A stretch of 64,000 nt of DNA from assembly GCF_009938015.1 (NCBI RefSeq), contig NZ_AP021884.1, positions 3,288,585 through 3,352,584 on the forward strand, written 5' to 3'. Positions 62,771-64,000 of this stretch are shown piece after piece. Both the position numbers and the translations under genes were made by a program. The stretch's first letter is position 1, and each line of letters starts with the position of its first letter. The notes beneath the pieces were generated by a model. The model made no database searches. It was not told where the DNA came from and worked only from the letters and a program-made list of their open reading frames with translations. The DNA is from Sulfuriferula plumbiphila. GTDB taxonomy: Bacteria > Pseudomonadota > Gammaproteobacteria > Burkholderiales > Sulfuriferulaceae.

Positions 62771-64000
62771 ATGAGCGAATGCCCTTATATGACCACTGCC
62801 GCCGGTACGCCAGTAGCGGACAACCAGAACTCCGAGACCGCCGGTCCGCGCGGTCCGGTGCTGATGCAAGACTACCAATTGATGGAAAAAATGGCGCACT
62901 TCAACCGCGAGCGCGTGCCGGAACGGGTGGTGCACGCCAAGGGCGCAGGTGCTTACGGCAAATTCACCGTCACCGGTGACATTTCAAAATACACCCGCGC
63001 CAAGCTGTTTTCCAGGGTAGGCAACAGTTGCGAGATGTTCGCGCGTTTCTCCACTGTGGCGGGGGAACTGGGCTCGGCCGATACGGCGCGCGACCCGCGT
63101 GGCTTTGCCCTCAAGTTTTACACCGAGGAAGGCAACTGGGACATGGTGGGCAACAATACGCCGGTGTTCTTCATACGTGATCCACTGAAGTTTTCCGATT
63201 TCATTCATTCGCAAAAACGTGACCCCGCTACCGGCCTGCGTGACAACACCATGCAGTGGGATTTCTGGAGCCTGTCGCCGGAATCGCTGCATCAAGTCAC
63301 CACGCTGTTTTCCGACCGCGGCATTCCCGCTACCTATCGCAACATGAACGGCTACTCCAGCCATACCTATAGTCTGTGGAACGACCAGGGCGAACGCTAC
63401 TGGGTGAAATGGCACTTCAAAACCCTGCAGGGCATCAAGACCTTGACCAATGAACAAGCCAGCGAAATTGCGGGCAGCGATCTGGACTACCATCGGCGCG
63501 ACTTGCACGCCGCGATTGAACGCGGCGAATTTCCGAAATGGAAAGTACAGGTGCAGATCATGCCTGAGAAAGAGGCCGAGACTTACCCCATCCACCCGTT
63601 CGACCTCACCAAAGTCTGGCCGCACAAGGATTACCCGCCGATTGATGTCGGCATCATGGAGCTGAACCGCAACCCGCAGAACTACTTTGCGGAAGTGGAA
63701 CAGGCTGCGTTCGAGCCCGGCAATATGCCCCCCGGCATAGGTGCTTCGCCGGACAAAGTGCTGCAGGCACGGCTGTTGTCCTACCCGGACGCGCACCGCT
63801 ACCGTATCGGCATCAATTATGCCGCGCTGGATGTGAACAAGCCGCAATGTCCGGTGCAGACTTACCACCGCGACGGGCAGACGCGCTTTGACGGCAACAA
63901 CGGTGGCGCGGTCAATTACCAGCCCAACAGCTTCGACGGGCCGGTGGAATATCCGCGTATGAAAGAACCGCCATTGAAGATCAGCGGTGACGCCGACCGC
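62771..64000 (+). CDS. katA: Catalase, monofunctional heme type (3' end beyond window)
   Basis: 410 codons are visible and the frame is still open at the window end. The protein shows the catalytic histidine region [55 protein letters not shown] and the heme-tyrosine signature [14 protein letters not shown]. This places it in the small-subunit clade of heme catalases, which split hydrogen peroxide. GGAGATGAAG precedes the ATG. It is likely under OxyR control, the gene of which is 3 kb away. Confidence 0.96.
   Translation, partial: MSECPYMTTAAGTPVADNQNSETAGPRGPVLMQDYQLMEKMAHFNRERVPERVVHAKGAGAYGKFTVTGDISKYTRAKLFSRVGNSCEMFARFSTVAGELGSADTARDPRGFALKFYTEEGNWDMVGNNTPVFFIRDPLKFSDFIHSQKRDPATGLRDNTMQWDFWSLSPESLHQVTTLFSDRGIPATYRNMNGYSSHTYSLWNDQGERYWVKWHFKTLQGIKTLTNEQASEIAGSDLDYHRRDLHAAIERGEFPKWKVQVQIMPEKEAETYPIHPFDLTKVWPHKDYPPIDVGIMELNRNPQNYFAEVEQAAFEPGNMPPGIGASPDKVLQARLLSYPDAHRYRIGINYAALDVNKPQCPVQTYHRDGQTRFDGNNGGAVNYQPNSFDGPVEYPRMKEPPLKISGDADR

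Overview
The window reads as chromosomal DNA of a chemolithoautotrophic betaproteobacterium, most likely a sulfur oxidiser. It carries two form IA RuBisCO operons, a full alpha-carboxysome operon, a DAB-type inorganic carbon pump and a SorAB sulfite dehydrogenase. The hemCDXY, algZR, argH and cyaY-lptM-lysA neighbourhoods are typical of Betaproteobacteria. I cannot name a genus from sequence alone.

1-22,323 is a carbon-concentrating region. One minus-strand operon runs cbbL-cbbS-csoS2-csoSCA-csoS4A-csoS4B-csoS1C-csoS1A-csoS1B-bacterioferritin-acRAF-mcdA-mcdB-cbbQ-cbbO-sulP-aldolase-like gene. It encodes carboxysomal RuBisCO, scaffold, shell, carbonic anhydrase, positioning proteins, the RuBisCO activase pair and a probable anion/bicarbonate transporter. 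The sulP gene is broken by a frameshift. The aldolase-like gene, cut by the window edge, has lost its usual catalytic residues. A divergent cbbR sits upstream of cbbL. Behind it the dab operon (dabB, an unrecognised membrane protein, dabA, a carboxysome-type PII protein) supplies bicarbonate.

22,695-28,456 holds a set of membrane and stress genes (yqhA, htpX, terC, a rhodanese remnant, an AI-2E-type transporter), a Bax-inhibitor-1 protein and an nhaR-type regulator. 28,493-34,896 is the second, non-carboxysomal RuBisCO operon (cbbL-cbbS-cbbQ-cbbO) with its own divergent cbbR. Its cbbQ is virtually identical in DNA to the cbbQ of the carboxysome operon.

34,850-42,669 is housekeeping: hemCDXY, a thioredoxin-like protein, the algZ/algR two-component pair and argH. 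42,882-53,994 holds regulators (Crp/Fnr, PAS-GGDEF, MarR), sorAB, cyaY-lptM-lysA, a histone H1-like protein, the msrPQ methionine sulfoxide repair system, a decayed GGDEF-EAL gene and a thioredoxin. 54,125-64,000 holds a phosphotransferase/kinase fusion, a ribosome hibernation factor, an oxidative-stress group (rubredoxin reductase, rubredoxin, rubrerythrin, oxyR, and a catalase cut by the window end), an IS30-type transposase and an OmpA-like protein.

I saw no tRNA, rRNA or CRISPR array. The most unusual points are the active-site-less aldolase paralogue in the carboxysome operon, the duplicated cbbQ, the coiled-coil insertion and frameshift in SulP, the unknown dab-operon membrane protein, a MarR regulator with a C-terminal cysteine cluster, and a tandem mini-ORF repeat in front of a GGDEF gene.
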